Part shown: in pieces, positions 45,591 to 57,116 of the stretch
How positions within the stretch are numbered: the first letter of the stretch is position 1
Layout: each line of letters opens with the position of its first letter
The notes under the pieces: generated by a model
Seen by the model: only the letters and a program-made list of their open reading frames with translations
Told to the model about the DNA's origin: nothing
Database searches by the model: none
Made by a program: the position numbers and the translations under genes
DNA from: Physcomitrium patens
Taxonomy: Eukaryota; Streptophyta; Bryopsida; Funariales; Funariaceae
DNA length: 64,000 nucleotides
Reading direction: 5' to 3'
Assembly: GCF_000002425.4 (NCBI RefSeq)
Contig: NC_037271.1
Location: 10,612,178 to 10,676,177 of the forward strand

Positions 45591-47056
45591 TATACCTTTT
45601 TTTTTTTATCCTTGGCCAGATTCACAACCAATTTATCCATTTTTTTCATCAATATTAACAACAATGACTCATTGAGATCCCATGATAGTAATACATTTGA
45701 CAATTCCTTCGTAGGTATTGGTTTTTGATATGCGAAATAAGGTGCATACAGTTGTGATGATGATGGTGGTACAGCTTGCAATGGAACGACATCTACTATT
45801 CCCTGTGGAATTGTACCATAATTGTTCCTTCCCAGATAACTTTCCGATGCATCATTCTAATTTGTCATTTGATAATCTCTTTGAGATGGAATCATCGTGG
45901 CTCCAACTCTTAAGTTCTAGTCATAGTGACATTCCTCCCATACTTTTGCTCACTCAAGAAATGATGCAATAGTGGCTGATTGGGCCTCCTTTACAAACAT
46001 CTTCAATTCTGGTGGATGTAGTCCATTAACCAATATGGACACCACAAACGATTCCGACATTTGGTTATTTGGCCATTTTCGAAGTATATCTACTATACGA
46101 CCATAATATGACTATACCGCTTTCTCTGGTACTATTCTGCTGTTCATAATTTTTTTTCTAAGATGTCCTTCAAAACCAATTGGTCAAAAATGGGCTAAAA
46201 ATGCATTTTTCAATGCCTCCCAATTGATAAATTGTCCCACAGGTTGGCAGTTATACCACTCAAATGTTGTGTCTTTCAATGTCATTGGCAACCATCTTAA
46301 CCAAATATCTTTAATTCTGCCATTATTAGCTATACATATCATCAAGAATTGAGACAAATGTTGATCTGGATCCGCACCTGGCAAACCCCAAAAAATAGGT
46401 AATGGCACGATGCTAGTCGTTCAATCGCCCACTGCATCCATTTGAACTGTAATCAGAACTGCTGGTCCTCCGGACATCATTAAAGATGCAGGTGTTCTGC
46501 TCAATTTCTTATTAAAATAAAAATTGTCTCCCGCAAAAGCCTTTTTCGGACTTCCAAGCCTTCCCGATTGACTATTATTATCCCCAAATAATTTTATTGG
46601 TTGAATATGAGGTGAAAACAACAGATTTTGATATACTCTGAATTGGTCTTTCTTGGCAAGTGATTTATGCCAATCTTCAAAACTAGTCTTGTTAGATTCG
46701 GACGTATTTCCAATTGAAAAAATACCCAGTGGGGTACCTAATTCCTCTGTACCTTCCTCGTTTTCCGTTAAGGACTTCGAGAGGTATGCTGGACTATTAG
46801 CAGCACTTCTTGCGAGTGTTCTTGGTAATTTCTTTAACGGTATGTATTTCTGAAATATTAGAAGTCGATCGTCTTCTGGGTACAATCAAATATGCCGACA
46901 GGCATGCAACCACGGCTTAATCTAACTTTGTCGATGCTTCTTTTTTAATTTACGATCTCGCTCATTACGTAACAAATTTCTTGCTTGTGATCGCTCTATT
47001 CTTTCTTTTGATTGCTTTATTCTCTTTGCTGTTAAATTCTCATTCTTAATAACCAT
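45591..47056 (-). pseudogene. gag: A3 gag, matrix/capsid part
   Basis: The ATG at 47056-47054 starts MVIKNENLTAKRIKQSKERI and gives the family's gag start, in frame with what follows. There is a basic N-terminal region, a Ser/Pro-rich linker (NSPAYLSKSLTENEEGTEEL), and the gag domain (PLPIFWGLPGADPDQHLSQF, WLPMTLKDTTFEWYNC). The open stretches 46421-46885, 46184-46408 and 45590-45781 share one frame, separated by stops and indels. Confidence 0.83.
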
Positions 47057-47143
47057 ACTCTTTCATTATTTCTACTGAGTTTGCTTCCTAATCTTCTTTA
47101 CTGCTTTGACAGTTAATTCCTAACACTCAATAATGTTGTCAAT

Positions 47144-47160
47144 CCCCGGTAGTGGTGCCA
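47144..47160 (-). other. A3 primer binding site, tRNA-Asp-like
   Basis: The minus strand reads TGGCACCACTACCGGGG, three bases inside the LTR end. It keeps the CCGGGG stretch typical of plant tRNA-Asp primed elements. Confidence 0.75.
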
Positions 47161-47163
47161 AAA

Positions 47164-47930
47164 TGTGATTGCTCATTTTACTTATTCCAAATTAATCTAA
47201 TGGAAATAAATCCATATAGGAGAATTCGAACACAAGGAAAGACCATGTATATGAGCTCCAATTGTTAGGATCATGCAATCAATTACCTCCTGAATGTATC
47301 ATCTCTATTTCTAATATCTGAACGCACAAAGAAACTATAATCTCCTCCTTCACCTTATCGGTCTCTTCCTTACAGCAATTCAGTCATACCAATAACTGCT
47401 ATTTTCACCAATATATTCACCCTCATAATCTCCAACTGTAATATTGTGCCCTCACAGCTTTAAGCATACAATTACCCTCATTCCAATCACTGGAATTCTT
47501 CACACAGAACTGCTATTTACATTACTGTGTTTCACACAAACACAAACTCATTCTCTCTACTGAACTACAATCAGATTTCAGCATTCAATCTTTCTTCTTC
47601 TCAAATAATATCAATCACATTTCCATTCCATAATTCACTTCACAATATTCAGAAACTCTCAATCCTCTTATTCAAAGAAAATAACAAACAAAAAAAAAGA
47701 TGTAGCACCAAGCTTACCCCTGCTCAATACTATCGCAATCTGGCATTTTCTTCCCCTCTCCCATCCTCTTTATATTGCCTTAAGATACCAACTCCTATAC
47801 TATAGATGATAACTACTTTTCCTGACTATTCATCCATTCTACTTGCTGAACCACCTTTTCAGTAGTTATCTATCCATGTTTACATTATACACTAGGTATC
47901 TACATTCTAAAAATAACTACTTATTTTATA
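47164..47930 (-). repeat. A3 5' LTR
   Basis: 767 bp, colinear with 36098-36861, followed by ATAAC. The candidate TATA box TATAAAG is at 47774-47768. An 81-92-codon open frame against the LTR direction recurs in this LTR and in 365-970, reflecting shared sequence rather than a gene. Confidence 0.93.
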
Positions 47931-47935
47931 ATAAC

Positions 47936-48800
47936 CATAATTAATAAAGAAAGGTATTTGTTGAGTAGAAGAATGTATCGAATTATTGTACACAAACTTT
48001 TTTAATGATAAAAGAATTGTGCAATCATCTTGATGATAGTTGATGGTACACCTGAAGTATTGCTCCAAAATTTTATTCATTTCTTTTATTTGCATATTAA
48101 TTTGACGATAAAAATCCAAAGAGAGTTTTATATCTACCTTTAAAATCTTCAAAAGAGTTTTCTAAAGCTTAATATAAATTGAATCTTCTTATTTAATATA
48201 ATATCTTTAATAATCTGTGATAGCAATAGATATTATTAAAAAAAAAACTTAGCTATTCATTCACTTGCAATAGATTTTTTATATAATAAAAAATATGATA
48301 AATATTTTTGAAACAATCTATTACCAAAAATATAGAATCATATGAATTTGAGACTAAAAGATCTATAATAAAATCAATAGAAATTGAAACCATGATTGTT
48401 CAAGAATAAATAATGGCAGAAGAAGTCTATAAGGTTGATGGTGAGGAATTTTGAATCTTGAACAAATATCACCTAATTATACAAAGTCTTTGACTTCCTT
48501 CTATATTTGAGGCTATCAAAAGTTTTTTGATATTAGCTCCAAAATCTTGTTGTATCTAAAATATTTGGTTGCTAAAAAGACATGGCGAGTTTAAAAAATA
48601 CATAATTATGCTCTATCGTTTGAAATATATAATTGTTCTTCAAAATAGAATAGGTTTTTTTTGAACTCAAACTTAGAAATATCATGAAACTTGAAAGAAT
48701 TATTCTTAAAATCATAGAGAAGAGGATCAAAGGACATATTTGATTTAATTTTCTCTATAAAAGTTGAATCAACAATCAATGTTGATTTTATTGCTTGAAG
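47936..48800 (-). pseudogene. pol: E2 integrase, zinc module and core
   Basis: On the minus strand, EQSWFQFLLILL lies in the position of the first catalytic motif (compare YISMDFITDL in E3). It is followed by a YDSIFLVIDCF-type strand, then decayed sequence, and the conserved block TINYHQDDCTILLSLKKFVYN, which matches E3 YHQDDWTIFLPLVKFAYN. The reading ends at the A3 insertion and continues at 36092. Confidence 0.7.
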
Positions 48801-49400
48801 GTGAAAATTCTTTGGCTTTAAAAAGAATTATTCTTTATTGATGAAAATATGCATCTTTTCCTTTTGATACAAGATAAAAATGTCTAAAAAGAGTGTACAA
48901 AAAATCTTGTAATTTTTTGAATCAATAAATAATCTTGAAATCAAATCTTGATAAAAATATGCTCCAACGAGCTTGGTGATAATTCAAAACATGTGTCAAC
49001 ATGAAGTACTTGACATTCTTATGATCTATATATATAGTAATTGAATTCAAGGCACCTTCTAAATAATGATGCTATTCTTAAAATGAATCCATGATTGCTA
49101 AGTGCTTTTTCTTGAAGATCTCATAATTAATCTCAGTTGTTAAAAAAATTTTGGAATAAAAAGCTATTCAATAGAATTTATCATTTGCTCCTTTTTGTAA
49201 CAATATTGCACTCAAGGTAAAGTTTGATGTATCTGTTTCTATGAAAAATACCTTAAAAAAGTCAATATAATCTAATATAAGAATAGTACAAAAATAAATT
49301 CTTTTTTTAAAATAACAAATGATACTTTGACTTCTTTACTCTACTTAATTCTATCCTTATAACTCAAACATATAAGTGGTACTACAACTTGAAAAAAATT
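48801..49400 (-). pseudogene. pol: E2 RNase H
   Basis: On the minus strand this shows the retroelement RNase H block order seen in E3 60440-60840: a DTSNFTLSAILLQ-like strand near 49230, an LTTEINYEIFKKKHLAIMDS-like helix, YIDHKNVKYFMLTHVLNYHQ near 49000, and a degenerate C-terminus. Stops throughout. Confidence 0.65.
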
Positions 49401-50330
49401 CTTAATGTAAGTCCAATATTAATTAACAAAGTCTAAAAAGCATTGCATGTTTTTTATTGCTCTTAGAATCTTTCAATCCATGATAGTTTGGACCTTCTTC
49501 AGATCAATCATTAGTCCTTCATTGAAAATGGTGTATCCTAGGAAGTCAACTTAAGTAGTATAGAATACACACTTTTCTAATTTGGCATATAATCTTGTAT
49601 CTCTAAATTTTTGTAACACACGACAAATATGAACTTCATATTTTTCTATGTTCTTAGATTAAATTAAGATGTCATCCAAATAATAGATGATAAAATCATC
49701 AAAAAACTCACAAAAGATATCATTCATTAGATGTTGAAAAGTAGCTGGTCTATTTGTGAGTCCAAAAGGCATGACATTATATTAAAATGCCAATACCTGA
49801 TTCAAAATGTAGTTTTTCATTCATCTCTTTCTTTAATGTATATCAAATTATATGTTCTTTATAGATCTATTTTTGAATAGATCTTTGCTTAATTAAATTG
49901 ATCAAGAAGTCTTAAAATCAAAGATAAAAGATACCTATTCTTAATGGTGATATTTAATTCTTAATAATTTATACACATTTATAGAGATCCATCTTTTTTC
50001 TTCACAAATAAGTTAAAAGCCCCATTTAGAGATTTAAAATAGCATATGAAATTCTCAGCCAAGTTTTCATTAATGTACTCTTTAAATATAGCCAACTTAT
50101 TTTGTAATAATCTGTAGATTGGTCCAAATGGTGGTTGAGGTTATTTGTGAAGATTATTGGAACAATCATAAAGACGATGCTTCAAAAGATTATTTATATT
50201 TTTCTTTTAAAAAATATCTTAGAAATCTTAATAATAGCTAGAAATACTACTTGATATCTTGTCACCATCAAAAATAGATGTCGCATATAAAACAAAAGAT
50301 AATTTGTTCCAAAGAAGTTGAAATTTACTA
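49401..50330 (-). pseudogene. pol: E2 protease tail and reverse transcriptase
   Basis: From right to left: FQLLWNKLSFVLYATSIFDG (protease-RT connection), [70 protein letters not shown] in mixed frames, and the catalytic [11 protein letters not shown] near 49695-49665. YLDD is intact here, whereas E3 has YLDN. Frameshifts and stops break the frame. The 5' edge against element G is abrupt. Confidence 0.78.
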
Positions 50331-50420
50331 GGTTGAAATTGAGTAAGTCAAATACATACTCAAAAACCTCAAGGCAAGGAGATATATATCAATAGTTCTT
50401 CAGCATGTGACAATACCTCC
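50331..50420. other. Junction between E2 and G
   Basis: About 90 bp that I cannot assign to either element with confidence. No LTR end, duplication or gene is visible. Confidence 0.4.
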
Positions 50421-50439
50421 AATTATTTGGAACAAATAT

Positions 50440-50900
50440 CAATAAAAAAATTATATATGCCTCCAATTATTTGAGAGATGCAGTAGCAATTTGGTGATGA
50501 CATCAAGTTCAAAGCTATAGAGCTTAAGACGGATTTGGTGACTAGGAGGAATTTGATACCAAGCTTTGGAATCAATTTTGGTCTATCAATGCAGAAAAGT
50601 TAGCATGTGATCAACTAGCTAACCTTACTTAATCTAGATCAGTGCAAGATTATGTTTCTTAATTTAAGTTTCTATGTCTTCAAATTGACAATGTCTCAAA
50701 AATAAAGATCATAGATCAATTTATATAAGGGTTGAAACCTGTGGTCTAGTGAGAGATGTAATTAAAGGATCCATAAATATTTGAGGAGGCAGTTAGAATT
50801 ACAGAGAGGGTCAATGCTATAGATTTCAAAAATTGTGAAGTTCGCCCTATAGCACAGAATCTTATGCCACTAGTTAATAGTATGGCACAACAACCAATAC
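50440..50900 (+). pseudogene. gag: G gag fragment
   Basis: LRDAVAIWWRHQ opens the capsid-like domain; QLANLTQSRSVQDYVSQFKF (with C-to-T stops), LCLQIDNVSKIKIIDQFI, GLKPVV and IFEEAVRITERVNAIDFKN follow. This is the classical gag pattern: tract binding, a hydrophobic repeat, and an EA.R.AER helix. The reading stops at the family-D LTR insertion. The zinc knuckle expected next is not recognisable beyond it. Confidence 0.75.
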
Positions 50901-52591
50901 TATTGTGATATACCATGACTAATAGGTGAAAAGAGTGAAGGAATTATTATATCATAGAAGATCTTACTTCAAATATTATAACACATTATTTTAGAGAATA
51001 TACAATAGTTAAAAAAAAAAAAAAAATTAAAGATGTGAAACCTATCTTTTTACAAAGTAGGCTTGTAATTACTTTATAAAGCCACAAATAAGACAAAATA
51101 AGATAGAATAGAAAAATAAAAGATATGAGCATATGTAGGAAGAAGTTAAGAATTGATTTTAGTTAAAATTAATTCAAAAAGGCAAAATTTGATATCCAGA
51201 GAGGAGTAATTATCAACCTGGGTTGAAATCAAATTCCAAGGTACAAAATTGGATACCAACGACATCTATAGGATTTTTTCTACAAATCAAAGAGCAAGGT
51301 TTGAAAGAAAAATTAATAAAGTTTCTTTAAATATTGATTTGGAGTGATTTAAGTACGTAATGACTTTGTAAGAGCTTTGCAAAGTCATGATTTTTTTGAG
51401 TGACTCTAAAATTTGTGAAATAAAAAGGATATTATATTTTGGAGAAATTTGTAAGTTTATTAATAAATCTATTATTCAAATTTTGAGAACTTATGAAAAT
51501 AATTATTTGAAGCATATGTTGTAAGTTTGAGCTTGATCAAATCGTTGAATGGAAGGTTATTGAATTTCAAGTAGGATGAAGGTCTCAAAAATTGGACTTT
51601 GAGGAATAATTAGGATTTCTAAGATCTTCAGCAATCTACTAGTTGGATTAGAATAAAATTTATGTATAAAGATAGTAGAATTGATTTACTATATATGTGT
51701 AAAATTTAAAAATAATTGAACAATTTGAAAAGGAGATACTGGCATTAGAAGTTCAACATTTAGATTGAAGTAGGAGGCATGGCCAATATGCAAGTGGATT
51801 TTAGGATTTTTCTTTTATTTGGTATATGCAATTACCTTCAAATTTTGTGTACTTATTTCCAACTTAGTTATTGAAGAGTGTATAAAATTTTAAGTAAGAT
51901 TAATAGTTTAATTGATAAATATTCAAGTTCAAAACTATATTAGAATTTGATTTAGGATTTTCTTAGGATTTAGGATTTAGGATTTACTTAGGATTTAGGA
52001 TTTATAATTTATTTAGGACTTAAGAATTACTTAGGATTTAGGATTGGATTAGATTTTAAGGTTTGATTTTGGAATTAGGATTTAGAATTTATCTAAGATT
52101 TAGAATTTAGGCTTTGCTTAGGATTTAGGATTGGATTAGGATTTAGGATTTATTTAGAATTTAAGATTTGGTTTAAGGTTTGGTTTAGATTTAGGATTTG
52201 CTTAAGATTTAATATTTACTTAGGATTTAGGATTTGGCCTAGGATTTAATTGAAATCCATTAGGGTTTCAATTAATATAAAATTATGACTTAGTTGAGAT
52301 TTCTTTAAAATATATTTTTAATTATTCTAATATTTCTTTAGGATTTTTTAATATTTCTTTTAAGATTATTATAGATTTCTTTTGAATTCTTTTAAGATTT
52401 CTTATTTTTTTTTTTATAATTTCTTTAAGATTTCTTTTAAATTTGATTAAATTTTATTTAATATTATTAAGATTTAATTAGAATTTATTTAATATTCTTT
52501 TAGAATTAGGATTTATTCTTGAAATTTCTATTCTACCTTCTATAGCCATGTACTTAATACATTTTCGAGCAAAACTTCATGTAATATAACA
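50901..52591 (+). repeat. Family-D LTR inside G
   Basis: The left end TATTGTGATATACCATGAC corresponds to TGTCATGATGTAACATGAT, and the right end TTCATGTAATATAACA to CACACATTTCGACA of the solo LTR at 38523-40393. Shared blocks include TGATATCCAGAGAGG near 51190, GACTTTGTAAGAGCTTTGC near 51361 and the TTTAGGAT array at 51950-52260. The flanking tetranucleotides (ATAC and ACGT) differ by transitions only, so the duplication is uncertain. It may be a solo LTR. Confidence 0.8.
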
Positions 52592-53530
52592 ACGTCAATA
52601 GAGATTGATGCTTTGCAAGGACTATTGATACTACAAAGATGATAAATATTGGTGCAAAAGAGATTGTGCTTTTACTATCAAGAGTTAGACCATCATATTA
52701 GAGAATATCTAAAATATCAAAGTTCAAGCACCAATAAATCATGATGAATTCACAATCTCAAAGGCCACTAAGCTAATGAAGAAATGGAGTAGAAAAATGA
52801 GACTCTCCAATAAAAGCACCAAGGGCCAGTGTTTGAGATAGTTGTTATTTCTTAAAGATAAATAGCATAGCCATGGACAACTATCAGAAGGATCAACTGG
52901 TGTATCTAATGGATCAATTTAAGAAGACGATCTTATTGAATGCTTATAGATTGCAACTCTACAAAAAATTATATCTTGATTGCAATAGCCAACCAACTTG
53001 GAATTAAAATAAAAGTAATAAAAGAGAGAGTATATACCAAATAGATAATTAAGAGAACATGTTGGATGAGATAAGTGAAGAAAAAATCCTAAGGCTAAGT
53101 GATACATATGCCTTGAGTGAAGAGTTTAGAGTAACAAAGCTTAGGTATAATGTTATCTTTGGTATGCCATGATTAAAGGTGGAAAATAAATAAGTCTATT
53201 GGCTAACAAGGACAATCTCTTTCAAGGATAGAAGATACATAGTGACTCTTTGTGCCCCTGTATTAACTGGGATAGCAAAACAATCTATAGCTAAAAGCTT
53301 ATGCATAGGAATGACCTTTTTAACGAAAAAAAATATGGCATAAGTAATTGATATATATAATGGTTTTGAATCTTATCTCAGTGGTAAGAAAGATAGCCAA
53401 AAGAGTAAAAGGGATAGAATAACTCATACATGAATATTGAAATGTCTTTCCAATTGACTTACCTAGTAGCATGCCACTTGATTGAAGTACTTTCTTCCAA
53501 ATAGACCTAGTGACTGAGGCCAATCCAACA
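52592..53530 (+). pseudogene. pro: G protease region
   Basis: Heavily decayed. Landmarks are CNSTKNYILIAIANQLGIKI near 52960-53020 (tail of the protease loop and helix), AMIKGGK*ISLLANKDNLFQ near 53165-53215, and the protease-RT connector MNIEMSFQLTYLVACHLIE near 53430-53480. The catalytic Asp loop itself is not recognisable. Confidence 0.6.
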
Positions 53531-54430
53531 AGTCTGCCAATTTATCGTCCAACTTCAAATGAATTTGAAGAATTGTAAAAGTCATTAAATAAATTGTTAG
53601 AGAAGGGCCTCATTTATGAAAGCACATCACCATTAAAAGCACATATATTCTTTATATCCAAAAAAAGATAAAAAAAACTTTGATATATATCTACTTCCAC
53701 GTATGGATGATCTTCTTGACCAACTTAAAGATGGAACCATCTTTAGCAAATTGGACCTTCGGAGTGGTTATTTGCAAATCTCTATTGCCAAAGAAGATAT
53801 AGGAAAGATGGCATTTTGTACATACAATGGATATTTTGAATGGCTTGTATTACTTTTTGGCCTCTCCAATACTTTAGCCTCTTTTATAGGTTACATGAAC
53901 AGATTATTTTGAAACTTTTTAGATAAGTATGTAATTGTCTTTATTAATGATATCTTAGTCTATAGTAAAATCTTTGAGAAGCATGAGCAATATCTATAGG
54001 ACATATTGTATTCGCTAAATGATAATTATTTCTATTATAAGTAATCTTAGTGTAAACTTTGGAAGTTGGAGGTCACCTTTTTGGAGCATATAGTATTATT
54101 CAAAGGCAAACATATAAAGCAAAATAAGATAGAAGTAATAGAAGATTGGCCAATTCTCTAGAATGCTTTTAAAGTTCACTTAATTTTTAGCTTTTTTGGA
54201 TATTATTGCTATTTTGTTTGGAAGTTTGTATATATTGCTACCTCACTAACAAGTTTATTAAAAAAAAGTGCCACATTTGATTGAAAATAAGAATAAAAAA
54301 TCACCTTCAAGGAGTTGAAGAAAGCACTAATTACTACATATATTGCAATTGTATAATTCCAATATTCTATGTACACTTGATATTGATGCTTTTGACTTTG
54401 CTATTCATTCAGTTCTTTAATAAGACTTTG
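53531..54430 (+). pseudogene. pol: G reverse transcriptase
   Basis: PRMDDLLDQLKDGTIFSKLD and LRSGYLQISIAKEDIGKM (53700-53810) are the RT palm. FEWLVLLFGLSNTLASFIGY follows, then NFLDKYVIVFINDILVYSK, where the catalytic FxDD is FIND (Asp to Asn). The thumb FLEHIVLFKGKHIKQNKIEV and the RNase H start DIDAFDFAIHSVL come next. E3 begins at 54431. 53703-53912 is open. Confidence 0.82.
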
Positions 54431-55200
54431 TATCACGGATATATATATATTTACCTCAATATTTACTTATACGATGAGATAGAAGTATATAAATATAGAT
54501 TAATTTCATAAAATCTTCTAAAAAAACTTCTTAGAAGCTTTATAGATGCGGTTTTGACTTTAGATATATTTGTAAGATAGAAACTTGGCTAATAAGTCAA
54601 CTACGTGTTGATAGCTTGTAGAACAAGTTAACTCTATGTAATAGCTATAGAACAAGTTAACTATGTGATGCATACATAGATAATTTGCCTTGCAAGTTAA
54701 GACATGTTGCTAGCAAAGTCAGTACATGTTGGAGGTCCTATATAATATTGCCACATAGCTCCTAGTTAGAGAGTATATATGGAGGCAAGAATAAAGCCTT
54801 TTTCACTCTTTTCAATGCCTTTCTAGTCCTTAGTCTTGTTTCAAGACTTTTTAGTCTTCTTGTTTTTAGTAATAGCCATTCTACTTCAATATTATATCAT
54901 CCTTGAATGACTTTTTAGTTCTTTTCAGTGATACAAGAGTATATTGAGGATTTTCTTTCTTCAAGCTTCATGTCCTTAAAAATTTGACAAGAGTTCTAAC
55001 ATATTATTTCTATCTTGTTTTAGAAGTGAGTGAATTATTCCACTTCTATTATTGTAATTTAAAGGTTACAAACTACCTACCTTTAAATAAAAAAATCTTA
55101 TTTTCTAACATTGATCTTTTTCCTAAAGAGAGTAGATTATTCCTCTTTGTAAAAATCTTTATTAAAGATTACAGATTATCCTCCTCTAATTTAAGTTTTT
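54431..55200 (+). repeat. E3 5' LTR
   Basis: It begins TATCACGGATATATAT, corresponding to TGTCATGGACATATAC of the 3' LTR at 62467, and is colinear with the E1 tandem LTRs through GTTGGAGGTCCTATATAAT. The right end is set only by the gag start at 55235 and is approximate. No convincing tRNA primer site follows; some chromoviruses self-prime. Confidence 0.72.
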
Positions 55201-55234
55201 GAATTTTTTTGAGTTATCTAAAAAAAGAAAGATT

Positions 55235-56260
55235 ATGGATGCTACTCTTAATAGAAGTGAGAATAGATTTATAACTATTGTAGATCTTCATGAGCTTGTC
55301 AACACTCTAAGAATGGAAATCTCACTTATTTCTAATGTGAATCATAAAGGTATTATGCCTATGTCTATGAAAGAAATTTAGAATCTACAACAAAAAATTG
55401 TGTAGTTGAAAGAAGCAAATAGATTGACCTTACAACCAAATCTAAGGAATTTTGCTTCTACAAGTATGAAAAGAATAAGGATTAATATACCTTAGAAGTT
55501 TAATGGAACAATATCAAAATTTTAAGGATTTTTGCAACAAATCAAGCTTTATCTAAGATTGCATCATTTTCAATACCCCAATGGATTTATTCAAGTTGGA
55601 TTCATAGGTGCACTTCTATCAAGAAGTGTTCTTTTTTTGTTTACACCTTTAATGGAAAAAAATTTGTAACTCCTTTATGATTTAAATTCATTCTTAGAAG
55701 TGTTTACAGCCACATTTAGAGAAAGTGATCAAAAAAAAGTAGTAGAGATCAAGCTCTTATCTTTATAGAAAGGATCATGATCAGCCACTATATATGCTAT
55801 TAAATTCCAAAACCATGTTTGCAATTGGGACTAAAATGATGAAGCCCTTATCAATCAATTTTGATATGGATTAAAAGATAATATCAAAGACTTGTTACTG
55901 ACCATGCCAAAGGCAAAATCTTTGAAAGAATTCATTCTTCAAATCATTGCATATGTCAATTAATTATTTGAAAGATGTCAAGAACAAAGATTTGGCTAGA
56001 GAGAAATAAATCAAATAATGACAGCATCTCTTAAGTTTTAAAAAACTTATTTATCAAAGCCAAAATCAATGCAAATTCATACAATATATTTTAAATCCCT
56101 CAAAGAGAAAAAAAAGAGTCAACAACATCAAGAGGGTTTATGCTTATATTATAGAAAAGTTAAACATACTGCTCAATATTATCCAAAAAAACAACTCAAT
56201 TACAAAATTAAAAGCATGATTGCTAAAGAAGATAATGTATCAAAAAATAAATTGCTTCAG
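55235..56260 (+). pseudogene. gag: E3 gag
   Basis: The ATG at 55235 begins MDATLNRSENRFITIVDLHE. A coiled N-terminus is followed by the capsid blocks KFNGTISKF*GFLQQIKLYL, QYPNGFIQVGFIGALLSRSV, DLNSFLEVFTATFRESDQKK and LINQF*YGLKDNIKDLLLTM. A zinc knuckle follows, GLCLYYRKVKHTAQYYPKK, with two Cys changed to Tyr. The pattern is that of Tf1/sushi and fungal chromovirus Gag. About nine stops are present. Confidence 0.78.
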
Positions 56261-57116
56261 CTATAATAAGAATCGTATAGCTAGAATCATATATAGTATC
56301 TAACAAAGGTCCTATTTTCTCCTCTGATCCCTCACATTTTTTATAATAGAAGTATATTTAGGATAAAAAAAATCACAAAGTCTTAGCTTTGTTAGATTTA
56401 GATAGAATGGATTTTGACAATAGAGTAGATTTCTCGCAATTTTAATTTTTTCCATAGTTAAATCTAAAGTCCTACTAGGCAAGTAGAAATTCATATGTTT
56501 AGTATATCCAAATCTTTATTGGTAGATGCAAAAGCTTTTTTGTATGCCACAAATAAAGGATCATTTTTTGCTATATATATCATATCCATTTTTTATGGTG
56601 AAAAGATATCAAGTGGTATTCCTTGCCAATATCAAGATTTTTAGGACATTTTTAAAAAGCAGAATGCAAGTATTCTACCAAAGCATTATCCTTATAATTT
56701 TACCATTGATCTTCAAAAAGAAACTCAACCTCTATTTGGATCAATCTATAGCCTATCACAAAATGAATTGACTACACTTAAAGAGTACATTGATTAAAAC
56801 TTGGCTAAGAACTTTATATATCATTTTAAATCTCCAATTGGAGCTCCAATTTATTTGTGAAGAAAAAAGATGGAACTTTACAGATGTTTGTCGACTATCG
56901 ATGACTTAACAAGATTATCATCAAGAGCAAGTATCTTCTACTTTTGATTTCAGGACTTTTTGATCAACTAAATCAAGCAAAGATCTATACAAAAATATAT
57001 CTACAAGAAGTATATAACTTAGTCTGCATCAAAGAAGGAGATAAATAGAAGACTGTTTTTTGAACTAGATATAAACATTTCAAATGTAATGTCATATATT
57101 CTGGACTCATGAATGC
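56261..57116 (+). pseudogene. pol: E3 protease and first half of RT
   Basis: ALLDLDRMDFDNRVDF near 56390-56430 occupies the protease active-site position, but the DSG-type triad is now DLD. RT starts with TIDLQKETQPLFGSIYSLSQ and NELTTLKEYID*NLAKNFIY (56705-56810), then a decayed palm, ending in NVIYSGLMNA at 57116. AATGC (57112-57116) is the duplicated target of the large solo LTR. Confidence 0.75.

Larger units (their letters stand above)
36098..47930 (-). mobile_element. Family-A Ty3/gypsy element A3, best-preserved copy
   Basis: LTRs lie at 36098-36861 and 47164-47930, flanked by a perfect 5-bp duplication ATAAC (36093-36097 and 47931-47935). On the minus strand the order is PBS, gag, protease, RT, RNase H, integrase, internal polypurine tract, extra ORF, polypurine tract, LTR. 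After removing the family-D solo LTR it is about 9.96 kb, matching A2. It is inserted in the integrase of chromovirus E2. Several long frames remain open (180-212 codons), but stops and frameshifts still separate them. Confidence 0.94.
33591..50330 (-). mobile_element. Chromovirus E2, split by a solo LTR and by element A3
   Basis: Read on the minus strand from about 50,330 leftward: protease tail, RT, RNase H, integrase (to 47936, then 36092-35755), chromodomain (34176 to about 33950), and a 3' region. The reading across A3 is exact: the integrase stretch before 47936 continues at 36092 as in E3 near 61760-61840. The 5' end (gag) and the LTRs are not visible. The junction with element G near 50,330 and the left end near 33,590 are approximate. 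Confidence 0.8.
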
